Part shown: positions 18,917 to 26,786 of the stretch, in pieces
Numbering within the stretch: the stretch's first letter is position 1
Layout of the letters: every line of letters begins with the position of its first letter
DNA from: Streptosporangium lutulentum
Lineage (GTDB): Bacteria; Actinomycetota; Actinomycetes; Streptosporangiales; Streptosporangiaceae
DNA length: 64,000 nucleotides
Assembly: GCF_030811455.1 (NCBI RefSeq)
Contig: NZ_JAUSQU010000001.1
Coordinates: 10,168,001-10,232,000 of the forward strand
Reading direction: 5' to 3'
Notes under the pieces: model-generated
Databases searched by the model: none
Told to the model about the DNA's origin: nothing
Seen by the model: the letters and a program-made list of their open reading frames with translations, nothing else
Program-made: the position numbers and the translations under genes

Positions 18917-18960
18917 CAAGGTGTGGATTTTTCCCCCACGGGGGAAAAATCCACACCTTG
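18917..18960. terminator. Perfect 20-bp stem with 4-nt loop
   Basis: Bases 18917-18936 are exactly complementary to 18941-18960 around CACG. The stem includes an A5/T5 run and a C4/G4 run. It ends four bases from the stop of the leftward NUDIX gene and lies about 95 bases beyond the RNA candidate, so it can end transcription in both directions. Confidence 0.85.
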
Positions 18961-18964
18961 CCTT

Positions 18965-19426
18965 TTATGGGGCCAGTTGGGTGATTCGGGAGACGACCTC
19001 CAGAAGGTCGGAAGGCTGGAGGATGTCGGGAAACTCGGCCATCTCCTCGGGGGTGAACCATTCGAAGCCCAGGTAGGTGGTCTCCTCCTCGGAGGTGAAC
19101 GCCTTCGGGTCCACCTCGGGGGTGCTCTCGAACCTGGCCAGGTAGAACCGTTCGGTCTTGGCGTAGTGAACGCCGAGCCAGCGGAAATCCCGGCGCACCG
19201 GCACCCACAGGTTCAGCACCGCGTCGCCCGGCAGACCGGTCTCCTCGGTCAGCTCGCGCCGCGCGGCCTCGAAGGGCGTCTCGCCGGGGTCGATCCCGCC
19301 TCCCGGCGGCTCCCACAGGGTCTGGCCGCTGAGTGTGTCTCGCCAGTGCATCAGCAGCACCCGGCCCGCGCCGTCCACGCAGATCACCCGGGCCGCGGGC
19401 CGGTCGTTCACCTGAGAGGCGCTCAT
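18965..19426 (-). CDS. NUDIX hydrolase
   Basis: A 153-residue NUDIX fold. The segment GGGIDPGETPFEAARREL followed by TEETGL matches Gx5Ex7REUxEExGU exactly, with the metal-binding Glu residues in place. It should cleave a nucleoside diphosphate linked to another group; the WVPVRRDFRWLGVHYAKTERFYLARF strand region does not reveal the substrate. It is a single gene, closed by the 20-bp hairpin at its 3' end. Confidence 0.92.
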   Translation of the reverse strand: MSASQVNDRPAARVICVDGAGRVLLMHWRDTLSGQTLWEPPGGGIDPGETPFEAARRELTEETGLPGDAVLNLWVPVRRDFRWLGVHYAKTERFYLARFESTPEVDPKAFTSEEETTYLGFEWFTPEEMAEFPDILQPSDLLEVVSRITQLAP

Positions 19427-19667
19427 AGGCTCGGGACATTATCACCGTCAACCAGGCCAAGCCGTTCGATATGTCGTATGACCTGCGGTTACCTGGCCGG
19501 CCTGGCGGCCTTCGCGTGATCGTCCCTGCCAGGGGGCCCCACACGGAGCCGGATTTCTCCGGCAGGAGGAGAGATCAACGGGAATGGTGCGGGTGAACGC
19601 GGGTGACTCGCTGTACTCTGCCCAGGTCAGTCGAAGGGTCGTACGATCCGATCTCAAGGATGAGGGC

Positions 19668-20519
19668 ATGAGTTCCAGGGCCGAGTTTGTGTTGACATTG
19701 TCCTGCCCGGACCGTCCCGGTGTGGTGGCCGCGGTCTCCGGCCTGCTCGCCGGGCAGGGGTGCAACATCATCGAGAGCCAGCAGTTCGGGGACACCGACG
19801 GGCGTTTCTTCATGCGGGTGCAGTTCGCCTCCACGGTGTCCGACGGCGAGCTTCGTACGGCCTTCGCCGCGCTCGCCCCCGAATTCGGCATGGAGTTCAA
19901 GCTCCGTGACGTGGCCGTCAAGCCGCGGGTGCTGGTGATGGTGAGCAAGTTCGGCCACTGCCTGAACGACCTGCTCTACCGGACCCGCTCCGGTCTGCTC
20001 GACATCGAGATCGTCTCGGTGGTCTCCAACCACCCCGACCTTCGGCCTCTGACCCAGTCCTACGGCATCGACTACCACCACCTGCCGGTCACCCCCGAGA
20101 CCAAGTCCAGGCAGGAGGCGGAGGTCCTGACCCTGGTCGACCACTACCGGGCCGATCTGGTGGTGCTCGCCCGCTACATGCAGGTGCTGTCGGAAGACCT
20201 CTGCGTCAAGCTCGCGGGCAACGTGATCAACATCCACCACTCGTTCCTGCCGTCGTTCAAGGGGGCCAAGCCGTATCACCAGGCTCACTCACGGGGCGTG
20301 AAGCTGATCGGCGCGACCGCGCACTACGTGACCGCCGACCTCGACGAGGGCCCGATCATCGAGCAGGAGGTCGCCCGGGTCAATCACACCCACTCCGCGG
20401 AGGATCTCGCCGCCATCGGCCGCGACGTCGAGTGCCAGGCCCTTGCCCGCGCCGTTCGCTGGCACACCGAACAGCGTGTCCTGCTCGACGGCCACAAGAC
20501 GATCGTCTTCCCGCGCTAG
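19668..20519 (+). CDS. purU: Formyltetrahydrofolate deformylase
   Basis: PurU hydrolyses 10-formyltetrahydrofolate to tetrahydrofolate and formate, balancing one-carbon units and supplying formate for purine synthesis. ATG at 19668 with AAGGA seven bases upstream gives 283 residues, the family length; the longer frame from 19584 is less likely. Residues 1 to about 85 are an ACT domain (LTLSCPDRPGVVAAVSGLLAGQG). The rest is the formyl-transfer domain, with VVLARYMQVLS, the catalytic region NIHHSFLPSFKGAKPYHQA and HYVTADLDEGPIIEQ. It is preceded by NUDIX on the other strand and followed by repeats and a palindromic terminator. Confidence 0.96.
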   Translation: MSSRAEFVLTLSCPDRPGVVAAVSGLLAGQGCNIIESQQFGDTDGRFFMRVQFASTVSDGELRTAFAALAPEFGMEFKLRDVAVKPRVLVMVSKFGHCLNDLLYRTRSGLLDIEIVSVVSNHPDLRPLTQSYGIDYHHLPVTPETKSRQEAEVLTLVDHYRADLVVLARYMQVLSEDLCVKLAGNVINIHHSFLPSFKGAKPYHQAHSRGVKLIGATAHYVTADLDEGPIIEQEVARVNHTHSAEDLAAIGRDVECQALARAVRWHTEQRVLLDGHKTIVFPR

Positions 20520-20529
20520 CGGCCGGGGC

Positions 20530-20710
20530 GGCGAGACGATCGTTCGTCAGCGCCACCGGGTGACGGCCGCGAGGTGATCGCTCTCTCGCGTCGGTGAGCG
20601 AGGGGTGCGAGATGACCGCTTCCTCACGCCACCGGGTGCGAGGTGACCGCTTCCTCACGCCGGTGAGTGGGAGTCGCGAGATGACGGCTCTCTCACCTCG
20701 GTGAGTGAGG
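20530..20710 (+). repeat. Imperfect tandem repeats downstream of purU
   Basis: Four to five diverged units of roughly 33-45 bp, each containing GCGAG(A/G)TGACCGC(T)TC(C)TC and CGGTGAGTG-like pieces, fill the region. The motif family resembles the GGTGAG-rich repeats at 8130-8255. The whole 281-bp gap (20520-20800) contains these repeats and the palindrome at 20712-20739 and no gene. Confidence 0.65.
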
Positions 20711-20711
20711 T

Positions 20712-20739
20712 GGCCGCCTCCCGGCGCCGGGAGGCGGCC
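20712..20739. terminator. Perfect 28-nt palindrome between convergent genes
   Basis: Bases 20712-20739 read the same on both strands (GGCCGCCTCCCGGC and its complement). It lies between purU, reading right, and the leftward gene ending at 20801, as expected of a two-way terminator. Confidence 0.75.
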
Positions 20740-20800
20740 CACAGGGTAATCGCCTCCGGCGCCGGAGCCGAGGACGTTCAGGTCCTCGGGCGGATATGCC

Positions 20801-21217
20801 CTAGCTTCCCTGCGTGAGGTGAGGACTCTCCTCGTCGACGGTTTCCTGGGGTTTGACGCCTGTGGAGTCCTCGGGGGTGGAGACGCCGTGCGGACGCCCG
20901 GTCTTCTCGTCGACGCCCCTCGTCTCGCGACCTTTCTCGCTCTCCCTGGCCGCGATCTTCTCGGCGCGCCTGCTCGTGCTGACGCCGACGCCCAGCGGCG
21001 ACGTGGCCTCGGTGTCGGTGGGGGAGACGCCCCTGCGCTCCTGCTTGGACACCACGCGTTCCGGCCTCTTCTCCTCCGGCGGGGGAGCGAAGGCCCGGTT
21101 ACCGGACCGGATCACCTCTTCGCTCGCGCGACCCACGTCGGGGGAGGATCCGTGATGCTCCTCCTCTCCCTTTTTGCCGTGCGGGCTCGCGTCCTCTGGT
21201 CTGCGTTTGTTGCTCAT
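20801..21217 (-). CDS. Hydrophilic, probably disordered protein of unknown function
   Basis: The start MSNKRRPEDASPHGKKGEEE is taken at the ATG at 21217, with GAGG eight bases upstream; a GTG three codons earlier is possible. The 138 residues are rich in Glu, Ser, Arg, Pro and Gly, with no hydrophobic core and no Cys, so the chain is probably disordered. It follows hypE by 29 bases on the same strand and could be the last gene of the hydrogenase unit. I do not recognise a family. Confidence 0.6.
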   Translation of the reverse strand: MSNKRRPEDASPHGKKGEEEHHGSSPDVGRASEEVIRSGNRAFAPPPEEKRPERVVSKQERRGVSPTDTEATSPLGVGVSTSRRAEKIAARESEKGRETRGVDEKTGRPHGVSTPEDSTGVKPQETVDEESPHLTQGS

Positions 21218-21246
21218 ATCCAGCACCTCATCGGGTTGACGGGTTC

Positions 21247-22383
21247 TCAGCAGATTCTCGGCAGGGGGTCGCCGACCAGCAGATCGACGATGCGGGTACC
21301 TCCGAAGGAGGTCTTCAGCAGGACCAGCCCCGGCGGGTCGCCGCCGATCCGTCCGATGACGGCCGCGCCCGCGCCGAGTGGATGGGAGCGCAGGGCGGCC
21401 AGCGCGACCTCGGCGGACCGCTCGGCCACCACCGCGACCATCCGGCCCTCACAGGCGACGTAGAGCGGATCGATCCCCAGTAGTTCGCATGCCCCGCGTA
21501 CGGCGGGGCGTACCGGGATCGCGTCCTCCTCCAGCACGACGGCGACCTTCGAGGCCGCCGCCACCTCGTTGACGATCGTCGCCACCCCGCCGCGGGTGGC
21601 GTCCCGAAGGCAGCGCACCTGCCCGTCCCCGCAGGCGTCCAGCAGCAGGCCGGTCAGGGCGTTGAGCGGCGCGGTGTCCGAGGTGAGGTCGGCCTCGATG
21701 TCGAGTTCCCCCCGGGCGAGCATGATCGTGATCCCGTGCTCGCCGATCGGTCCGGACACGATGACGACGTCCCCGGGCAGGGCCGCGGCGGCGCTCAGCC
21801 GGGTGGGCCGGTCGAGCGTCCCGACACCCGAGGTGGTGATGTAGCAGCCGTCGGCCTTGCCTCTCTCCACGACCTTGGTGTCGCCGGTGACGATCCACAC
21901 GTCCGCCGCCCGAGCCGCCGCCGCCATGGAGGCGGTGATGCGCCTCAGGTCGGCGACGGGAAAGCCTTCCTCAAGGATGAATCCGGCCGACAGGTAGCGG
22001 GGGCGCGCCCCGCACATCGCCAGGTCGTTGACGGTGCCGTTGACCGCCAGGTCGCCGATGTCGCCCCCGGGGAAGAACAGCGGCGTCACCACGTACGAGT
22101 CGGTGGTGAAGGCCAGCCCGTCGACGACCGCGCCATCTTCCAGGGGCTCCAGCAGCGGGTTGCGGAAGGACTCCAGGAACACCGCCTCGATCAGGGTGTG
22201 CGTGGCCTTGCCACCCGCGCCGTGCGCGAGGGTGATGAGGTCCTCCCGCACGCGGGCCTTGCGGTGGCGTACCCGCTCGATCCGGTCCAGGACCTGTTGC
22301 TCGCGGTCCACGGGCGTGATCCGCTCCGGGGCCTCCCGTGCCGACGTCTCCACCGGGCCGGTGACGCCTTCCCCGATGCTCAC
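21247..22383 (-). CDS. hypE: Hydrogenase maturation protein HypE
   Basis: HypE dehydrates a carbamoyl group on its C-terminal Cys to a thiocyanate and passes cyanide to the iron held by HypC-HypD. GTG at 22383 overlaps the hypD stop (GTGA) and gives 378 residues; an open extension upstream only shadows hypD. LITLAHGAGGKATHTLIEAVF is the N-terminal nucleotide-binding signature, AMCGARPRYLSAGFILEEGFP is conserved, and the protein ends PRIC, the essential carrier cysteine. Confidence 0.97.
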   Translation of the reverse strand: MSIGEGVTGPVETSAREAPERITPVDREQQVLDRIERVRHRKARVREDLITLAHGAGGKATHTLIEAVFLESFRNPLLEPLEDGAVVDGLAFTTDSYVVTPLFFPGGDIGDLAVNGTVNDLAMCGARPRYLSAGFILEEGFPVADLRRITASMAAAARAADVWIVTGDTKVVERGKADGCYITTSGVGTLDRPTRLSAAAALPGDVVIVSGPIGEHGITIMLARGELDIEADLTSDTAPLNALTGLLLDACGDGQVRCLRDATRGGVATIVNEVAAASKVAVVLEEDAIPVRPAVRGACELLGIDPLYVACEGRMVAVVAERSAEVALAALRSHPLGAGAAVIGRIGGDPPGLVLLKTSFGGTRIVDLLVGDPLPRIC

Positions 22384-23507
22384 CTCTGGGTCGCCTCCTT
22401 GACGCGCTCGCGCGAGAACCGGCCGAAGTTGTAGTACGCCGCGCACGCGCCCTCGGACGACACCATGCACGTGCCGATCGGCGTCTCAGGAGTGCACGCG
22501 GTGCCGAACACCTTGCACTCCCACGGCTTGAGCACCCCCTTGAGCACCTCACCGCACTGGCACGCCTTGGGGTCGGCCACCCGGCTGCCGGGAATCTGGA
22601 AGATCCGTTCGGCGTCGAAGTCGGCGTACCGCTCCGCGACCCTCAGCGCCGACTGCGAGATGAACCCCAGCCCGCGCCACTCGAAGTACGGCCGCGGCTC
22701 CATCACCTCGTTGATGACGCCGAGAGCCTTGGGGTTGCCGTCCCACGGGACCACCCGGGCGTACTGGTTGTCGATCTCGGCCTGCCCGCCGGCCAGCTGC
22801 ACGAGGATCCGGTAGACCGTGTGCAGCACGTCGAGCGGCTCGAACCCGGCCACCACCAGGGGCTTGCCGTAGTCGCGCGCGATGAATTCGTACGGCCGGC
22901 AACCGATCACGGTGGAGACGTGGCCCGGCCCGATGAACCCGTCGAGGCGCAGGTCCGGGGAGTCCAGGATCGCCTTGATCGCGGGAATGATCGTCACGTG
23001 GTTGCAGAAGATCGAGAAGTTGGTGATCCCCTCGGCCTTCGCGCGCAGGACGGTCATCGCCGTCGAGGGGGCGGTGGTCTCGAAGCCGATCGCCATGAAG
23101 ACCACGCGTTTGCCGGGGTTCTGCCGGGCGATCTTCAGGGCGTCCAGCGGGGAGTAGACCATGCGGATGTCGGCGCCCCGCGCCTTGGCGTCGAGGAAGG
23201 ACCCGTTCCCCCCGGGCACGCGCATCATGTCGCCGAACGAGGTCATGATCACGTCTGGCTGCCCGGCGATGTGGATGGCGTCGTCCACCCGGCCCATGGG
23301 GATCACGCAGACGGGACAGCCGGGGCCGTGCACCAGCGTGACCGCCTCGGGCAGGTAGTCCTCCAGCCCGTGCTTGTAGATCGTGTGGGTGTGCCCGCCG
23401 CACACCTCCATGAACTTGTAGGTCCGGCCCGGCTCGCACAGGGCGGAGATCCGCGCGGCCAGCATCCGGGCCTTGTAGGCGTCACGGTATTCGTCGACGA
23501 AGCGCAT
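22380..23507 (-). CDS. hypD: Hydrogenase maturation protein HypD
   Basis: HypD carries a [4Fe-4S] cluster and, with HypC, is the scaffold on which Fe(CN)2CO is built. The protein is 375 residues. MRFVDEYRDA is the typical start. FMEVCGGHTHTIYKHGLEDYLP and LVHGPGCPVCVIPMGRVDDAI hold the conserved Cys motifs for redox and iron binding, and a Cys-rich C-terminal part (KACQCGEVLKGVLKPWECKVFGTACTPE) binds the cluster. It begins six bases after hypC and overlaps hypE by four. Confidence 0.98.
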   Translation of the reverse strand: MRFVDEYRDAYKARMLAARISALCEPGRTYKFMEVCGGHTHTIYKHGLEDYLPEAVTLVHGPGCPVCVIPMGRVDDAIHIAGQPDVIMTSFGDMMRVPGGNGSFLDAKARGADIRMVYSPLDALKIARQNPGKRVVFMAIGFETTAPSTAMTVLRAKAEGITNFSIFCNHVTIIPAIKAILDSPDLRLDGFIGPGHVSTVIGCRPYEFIARDYGKPLVVAGFEPLDVLHTVYRILVQLAGGQAEIDNQYARVVPWDGNPKALGVINEVMEPRPYFEWRGLGFISQSALRVAERYADFDAERIFQIPGSRVADPKACQCGEVLKGVLKPWECKVFGTACTPETPIGTCMVSSEGACAAYYNFGRFSRERVKEATQR

Positions 23508-23513
23508 CGGATC

Positions 23514-23792
23514 TCACCCCTCTTCGATCATGGATTCGCGCAGGGCCTCTATCTCGTCCTCGTACGCCTGCCCGATGCTCTCCAGGAAGTCGAGCGCGGC
23601 CTTGGCCTCCACCTCGTCGATCTTCGACAGCGCGAACCCGACGTGGATGAGGATCCAGTCGCCGGGCAGGACGGACTCGTCCTCCAGCAGGCCGATGTTG
23701 ATCGCCCGCTTCACCCCGCAGACATCGACCATGGCCAGATCAGGGCGGTCAGAAAGGATTTCCACGATCTCGCCGGGAATTCCCAGGCACAT
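23514..23792 (-). CDS. hypC: Hydrogenase assembly chaperone HypC
   Basis: HypC binds HypD and carries the iron centre to the large-subunit precursor. The start is set by MCLGIPG, in which Cys2 is the essential residue, giving 92 residues; the longer open frame upstream only shadows hypA. VDVCGVKRAINIGLL and GDWILIHVGFALSKIDEVEA are the standard HypC strands. Its first 44 bases overlap the 3' end of hypA in another frame. A second, divergent HypC-like gene lies in the same operon near 31.8 kb. Confidence 0.96.
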   Translation of the reverse strand: MCLGIPGEIVEILSDRPDLAMVDVCGVKRAINIGLLEDESVLPGDWILIHVGFALSKIDEVEAKAALDFLESIGQAYEDEIEALRESMIEEG

Positions 23793-24132
23793 GAGTGGCC
23801 TCCGCCATCTGGATGGATTCGAGGACGAGATCGTCGCCGCCCTCGCTGTCGATATCGGTGCCGCCGCACTCGGGGCAGACGGCGAAGGGGTCGACGGACG
23901 TGGCCGTCCGCTCACAGGACCGGCAGGTGAGACTGACCGGGATCACGACCAGTTCCACCTGCGCGCCCTCGGCCAGTGATCCTTCGGAGATCATGGCGAA
24001 CGCGTGGTTTATCGCGGGTTCCGTGATGCGGAGCAGGGCGCCCGCCCGCACTCGCGCTCGCTGTACCCGCCGGCCGTCCGCCCGGTTCTCCACCGCGGTG
24101 AGAATCGCCTCGGCGATCCCGAACTCGTGCAC
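23749..24132 (-). CDS. hypA: Hydrogenase nickel-incorporation protein HypA
   Basis: HypA delivers Ni(II) to the large-subunit precursor. GTG at 24132 gives VHEFGIAEAI, with His2 and Glu3 as Ni ligands, and 127 residues. The zinc site is CRSC plus CPEC (residues about 73-100). The C-terminal 14 residues (VPGNSRRDRGNPF) are encoded across the hypC start, an overlap that should couple their translation. HypA normally works with the GTPase HypB, which is not found in this window. Confidence 0.95.
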   Translation of the reverse strand: MHEFGIAEAILTAVENRADGRRVQRARVRAGALLRITEPAINHAFAMISEGSLAEGAQVELVVIPVSLTCRSCERTATSVDPFAVCPECGGTDIDSEGGDDLVLESIQMAEATHVPGNSRRDRGNPF

Positions 24133-24212
24133 GACTGACGTCACCTCATTTCTCTGACATGGTTCCGGGCCGCGCGCCGCCGCCCGGGTGGGAAGGGTCC
24201 GCGACGCCGCCG

Positions 24213-24317
24213 TCACATCTTTCTGATCTTGATGTAGCGCTTGATGTCGGGAATCGACTGGTAGATCAGCACCGCCAGCCCCACCAGGGCCGCCGCGGCC
24301 ATCAGGCGTTTCACCAT
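24213..24317 (-). CDS. 34-residue membrane-associated small protein (DUF6893-like)
   Basis: MVKRLMAAAALVGLAVLIYQ begins a 34-residue protein: a basic start, one hydrophobic helix of about 17 residues, then SIPDIKRYIKIRKM, an amphipathic basic tail. GGAGG precedes the ATG by about seven bases, and the start overlaps the stop of the protease gene. This matches my memory of a small-protein family (DUF6893) found in actinomycete hydrogenase loci. A single-pass peptide here could tether the soluble hydrogenase or its assembly factors to the membrane; that role is inference. Confidence 0.8.
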   Translation of the reverse strand: MVKRLMAAAALVGLAVLIYQSIPDIKRYIKIRKM

Positions 24318-24814
24318 GCTGGTTCCTCCTCGTGGCTCGCCGGGGCGAGCGTCGTCGCGATCTGCTGGTCGATCAGTTCGAGGACCAGCTCCGCCGCCGC
24401 GTCGACGGCTTCCGCCACCGGCGCGCTCAGCTCCATGCCGGGGGAGATGTCGGCGGGCTCGCACCCGACGAGCAGGACCCTGCCGGTCTCGCCGCCGAGC
24501 GTGCCGGCCAGCGCCAGCACCATCTCGGGGGTCATGTCGTGGGCGTCGACGAAGGACGCGGGGCAGTCGCTCGTCAGCGGTTTGAGCACGTACAGCGTGC
24601 CGGGCGGGTTGTGGCGCGACACGGCGTCCACGAGGATCACGGAGTCGTACGCGCCGCTGGTGAGCTCGTAGGCGAGATGGATGCCGCGGATGCCGAAGTC
24701 GGCGACCGTGACACCCTCGGGAAGGTCGGCGTCCGCCAGGTGCTTGGCCACCGCGACGCCGAAGCCGTCGTCGCTCAGGAAGACGTTCCCGACCCCCGCC
24801 ACCAGGATCTTCAT
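24311..24814 (-). CDS. [NiFe]-hydrogenase maturation endopeptidase (HyaD/HycI family)
   Basis: This protease removes the C-terminal extension of the large subunit once nickel is in place. The protein is 167 residues. MKILVAGVGNVFLSDDGFGVAVA is the conserved N-terminus, with a Ni-sensing acidic residue in DDGFG, followed by GIRGIHLAYEL and VDAVSRHNPPGT with a second metal-binding Asp. The large subunit encoded in the same operon ends in a matching cleavable tail. It overlaps the preceding gene by ATGA and the 34-residue gene by seven bases. Confidence 0.94.
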   Translation of the reverse strand: MKILVAGVGNVFLSDDGFGVAVAKHLADADLPEGVTVADFGIRGIHLAYELTSGAYDSVILVDAVSRHNPPGTLYVLKPLTSDCPASFVDAHDMTPEMVLALAGTLGGETGRVLLVGCEPADISPGMELSAPVAEAVDAAAELVLELIDQQIATTLAPASHEEEPAW

Positions 24815-26157
24815 GTCGTGACCTCCTCGTTTCCCAGCGGCTCGACCTCATCCGGAGCGAAGTAGAGGAAGCGCCCGTGGGACCGGTGCAGATCGGCCCC
24901 CGGGTCCTCCTCCAGGGTCACGGCCAGGTGCCGGGCTCCGTCGAGGTCGAGGAGCACCGCCTCCACCCGGGCTGTCCTGCCTGCCAGGAACATGTCGTGG
25001 GCGTCGGCGCGCCGCCTGCCCGGGGCCAGCCGGACCCGGCTGCCCCTCGCGATCGTCACCCCTGAGACGATCACGCTGTCGGTGTCCGGCGACACCGTGG
25101 GATCGGATCCCGGATCCCACCAGGGCGTACGGACCTCCTGCGCGGGCGCGCCCAGATAACGGATCACGCCGTGGAGCCGCTCGACCATCTCGGACGGCAG
25201 GTCGCCGACCATGTCGATCAGCTTGGCCACCCGGGGGTCGGTCGCCCGAGCCTCCCGTCTCTCCTCGTCGGTGAGGGTGAGAGTGCGCAAGTGGAGCATC
25301 TCGTCCATCTCCGTCGAGTCGAACAGCTCGCCCGGACTCTCCGGCGCGATGTCCGGATGGTCGTACAGGATGATCGGCGAGGACAGCACCACGTCGCGGT
25401 GTCCGGGCTCGCCGACGAGGACGGGCCAGGTGTTCTCGTTGCGGCAGGTCTCCACGGACGGCCGGGCCCATTCCGGCGGGTCGAGCAGGGAGACGAAGGC
25501 CCCGCCGTTCACCCCGATGAGCAGGTGAGCCGAGATCAGCGAACGCCGCAGCGCCTGCTCGCGCGGTGCGTCCAGCGGATCCCAGCGGTCGGTGTTCTCC
25601 ACCCGGACACGCAGCTTGATCAGGCCGTACGGCCCCGCCACCGGCTCGGCGCTCACCCTGAGCACCGCGTGCACCGGCAGGTGCTCGGAGACGACGCGCC
25701 CCTCCACCGCGCCGGACGGCGCCACGATCGGCTCGGCCGAGCGGTCTCCGGGGACGAACACCTCGATCGCCCGCTCGGCGTCGAGCAGGCCGGGGATGGG
25801 AAGCGTCGCCTCCACCTCGCGTTCGGTCGCCTCGTCGAAGGTGAGGTAGGTCGCCTCGCCGCTCCTCAGCTCGTGGACCGGCCGCCAGCCGTCGCCCTCG
25901 GCGCGCTCGACGCTCCGCGCGTTGACGTGGAGGAAGCGCAGCCGCAGGTGCGCCACGGCCTCCCCCGCTCCTTCCAGGAGACACTCGGTCAGGCTCGCCG
26001 AGGGCTCGGAGGTGGAGGTGAATCCCGGCGGCACGAGCACCCCGAACTGCCAGCGGACCTGGTTCTTGGCCGCCGAGGCCCGGTAGGGGTAGAGCAGGTA
26101 GCCCTCGTAGAGCACCGCGTCGGCCACCTTCCGGGCGATCTCCATCGGAACGGTCAT
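24811..26157 (-). CDS. Conserved hydrogenase-locus protein of unknown function, 448 residues
   Basis: ATG at 26157 overlaps the stop of the preceding gene (ATGA). No domain is recognised. The N-terminal part (ARKVADAVLYEGYLLYPYRASAAKNQVRWQFGVLVPP) and a centre rich in beta strands (LHVNARSVERAEGDGWRPVHEL, FVPGDRS, VSAEPVAGPYGLIKLRVRVENTD) suggest a soluble mostly-beta protein. The C-terminal section has MLHLRTLTLTDEERREARATDPRVAKLIDMVGDLP, probably helical, and a final small beta domain. There are few Cys, so metal carriage by Cys is unlikely. Full translational coupling to the protease gene argues for a role in maturation or assembly. Confidence 0.8.
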   Translation of the reverse strand: MTVPMEIARKVADAVLYEGYLLYPYRASAAKNQVRWQFGVLVPPGFTSTSEPSASLTECLLEGAGEAVAHLRLRFLHVNARSVERAEGDGWRPVHELRSGEATYLTFDEATEREVEATLPIPGLLDAERAIEVFVPGDRSAEPIVAPSGAVEGRVVSEHLPVHAVLRVSAEPVAGPYGLIKLRVRVENTDRWDPLDAPREQALRRSLISAHLLIGVNGGAFVSLLDPPEWARPSVETCRNENTWPVLVGEPGHRDVVLSSPIILYDHPDIAPESPGELFDSTEMDEMLHLRTLTLTDEERREARATDPRVAKLIDMVGDLPSEMVERLHGVIRYLGAPAQEVRTPWWDPGSDPTVSPDTDSVIVSGVTIARGSRVRLAPGRRRADAHDMFLAGRTARVEAVLLDLDGARHLAVTLEEDPGADLHRSHGRFLYFAPDEVEPLGNEEVTT

Positions 26158-26786
26158 CCCGGGGTCTCCTTGAGCAGTAGTTCCAGGGCCTCGTCCCAGG
26201 TCGCCAGGGCGCGTTCGTACTTGAACCGGTGCAGCTCCCGCAGCGTGTCGCGGCGCAGCCGCAGCCACCCCGAATCCGGGAAGTAGCGGTTCATCAGCTC
26301 CCGCCAGACGGACACCGGCAGCCGGTGCCTGGTCTCGCAGTGCCACGGCACCTGCGCGATGGAGAAGCCGCGCTCCGCCCTGGCGAACACGGTGCCGCTG
26401 AAGAGCATGAGCAGCGGGATCTCGCCGTCGTCCAGGGCGGCGAAGTATTTGCCCGCGGCCACCTCCAGGTCGTAGCTGCAGGGCACCGGCACGTCGATCT
26501 CGGTCGTCCCGGTGAAGGCCGGGACCATGATGGACAGGTTGGCGAACTGCAGGGGTTTCAGCGTGTCGCCCCATCGGGAGGGATCTCCGAACAGGTCGCC
26601 GAGCAGCTCCACCTCGCCGGGGTCGTAGCGTCTGAGGTGCGGTTCGATCCGGATCTGGCAGCGCAGCCCGATGGCGTGCACCCCCTCGGGAGAGGGTTCG
26701 GCGATGCGCAGCCGGAAGACCAGCGTCGGGAAGGCCGCGTAGGCCTCCGCCCGCACGCCCACACAGGTGAATCCGATCTCATCCAC
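26154..26786 (-). CDS. Hydrogenase-locus protein, DUF6084-like
   Basis: GTG at 26786 overlaps the stop of the upstream gene by eight bases and gives 210 residues beginning VDEIGFTCVGVRAEAYAAFP. The protein has many beta strands (RCQIRIEP, FTGTTEIDVPVPCSYDLEVAAGKYFAAL) and ends with an amphipathic helix. PVPWHCETRHRLPVSVWRELMNRYFPDSGWLRL is a distinctive block. It fits my memory of DUF6084 proteins from actinomycete hydrogenase operons. The biochemical role is unknown; stable association with the hydrogenase is one possibility. Confidence 0.8.
   Translation of the reverse strand: MDEIGFTCVGVRAEAYAAFPTLVFRLRIAEPSPEGVHAIGLRCQIRIEPHLRRYDPGEVELLGDLFGDPSRWGDTLKPLQFANLSIMVPAFTGTTEIDVPVPCSYDLEVAAGKYFAALDDGEIPLLMLFSGTVFARAERGFSIAQVPWHCETRHRLPVSVWRELMNRYFPDSGWLRLRRDTLRELHRFKYERALATWDEALELLLKETPG

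Noticed and set aside
18545-18919. 124-codon minus-strand frame downstream of the GNAT gene
   Set aside because: It runs across the peptide, RNA candidate and hairpin region with no ribosome site or family.
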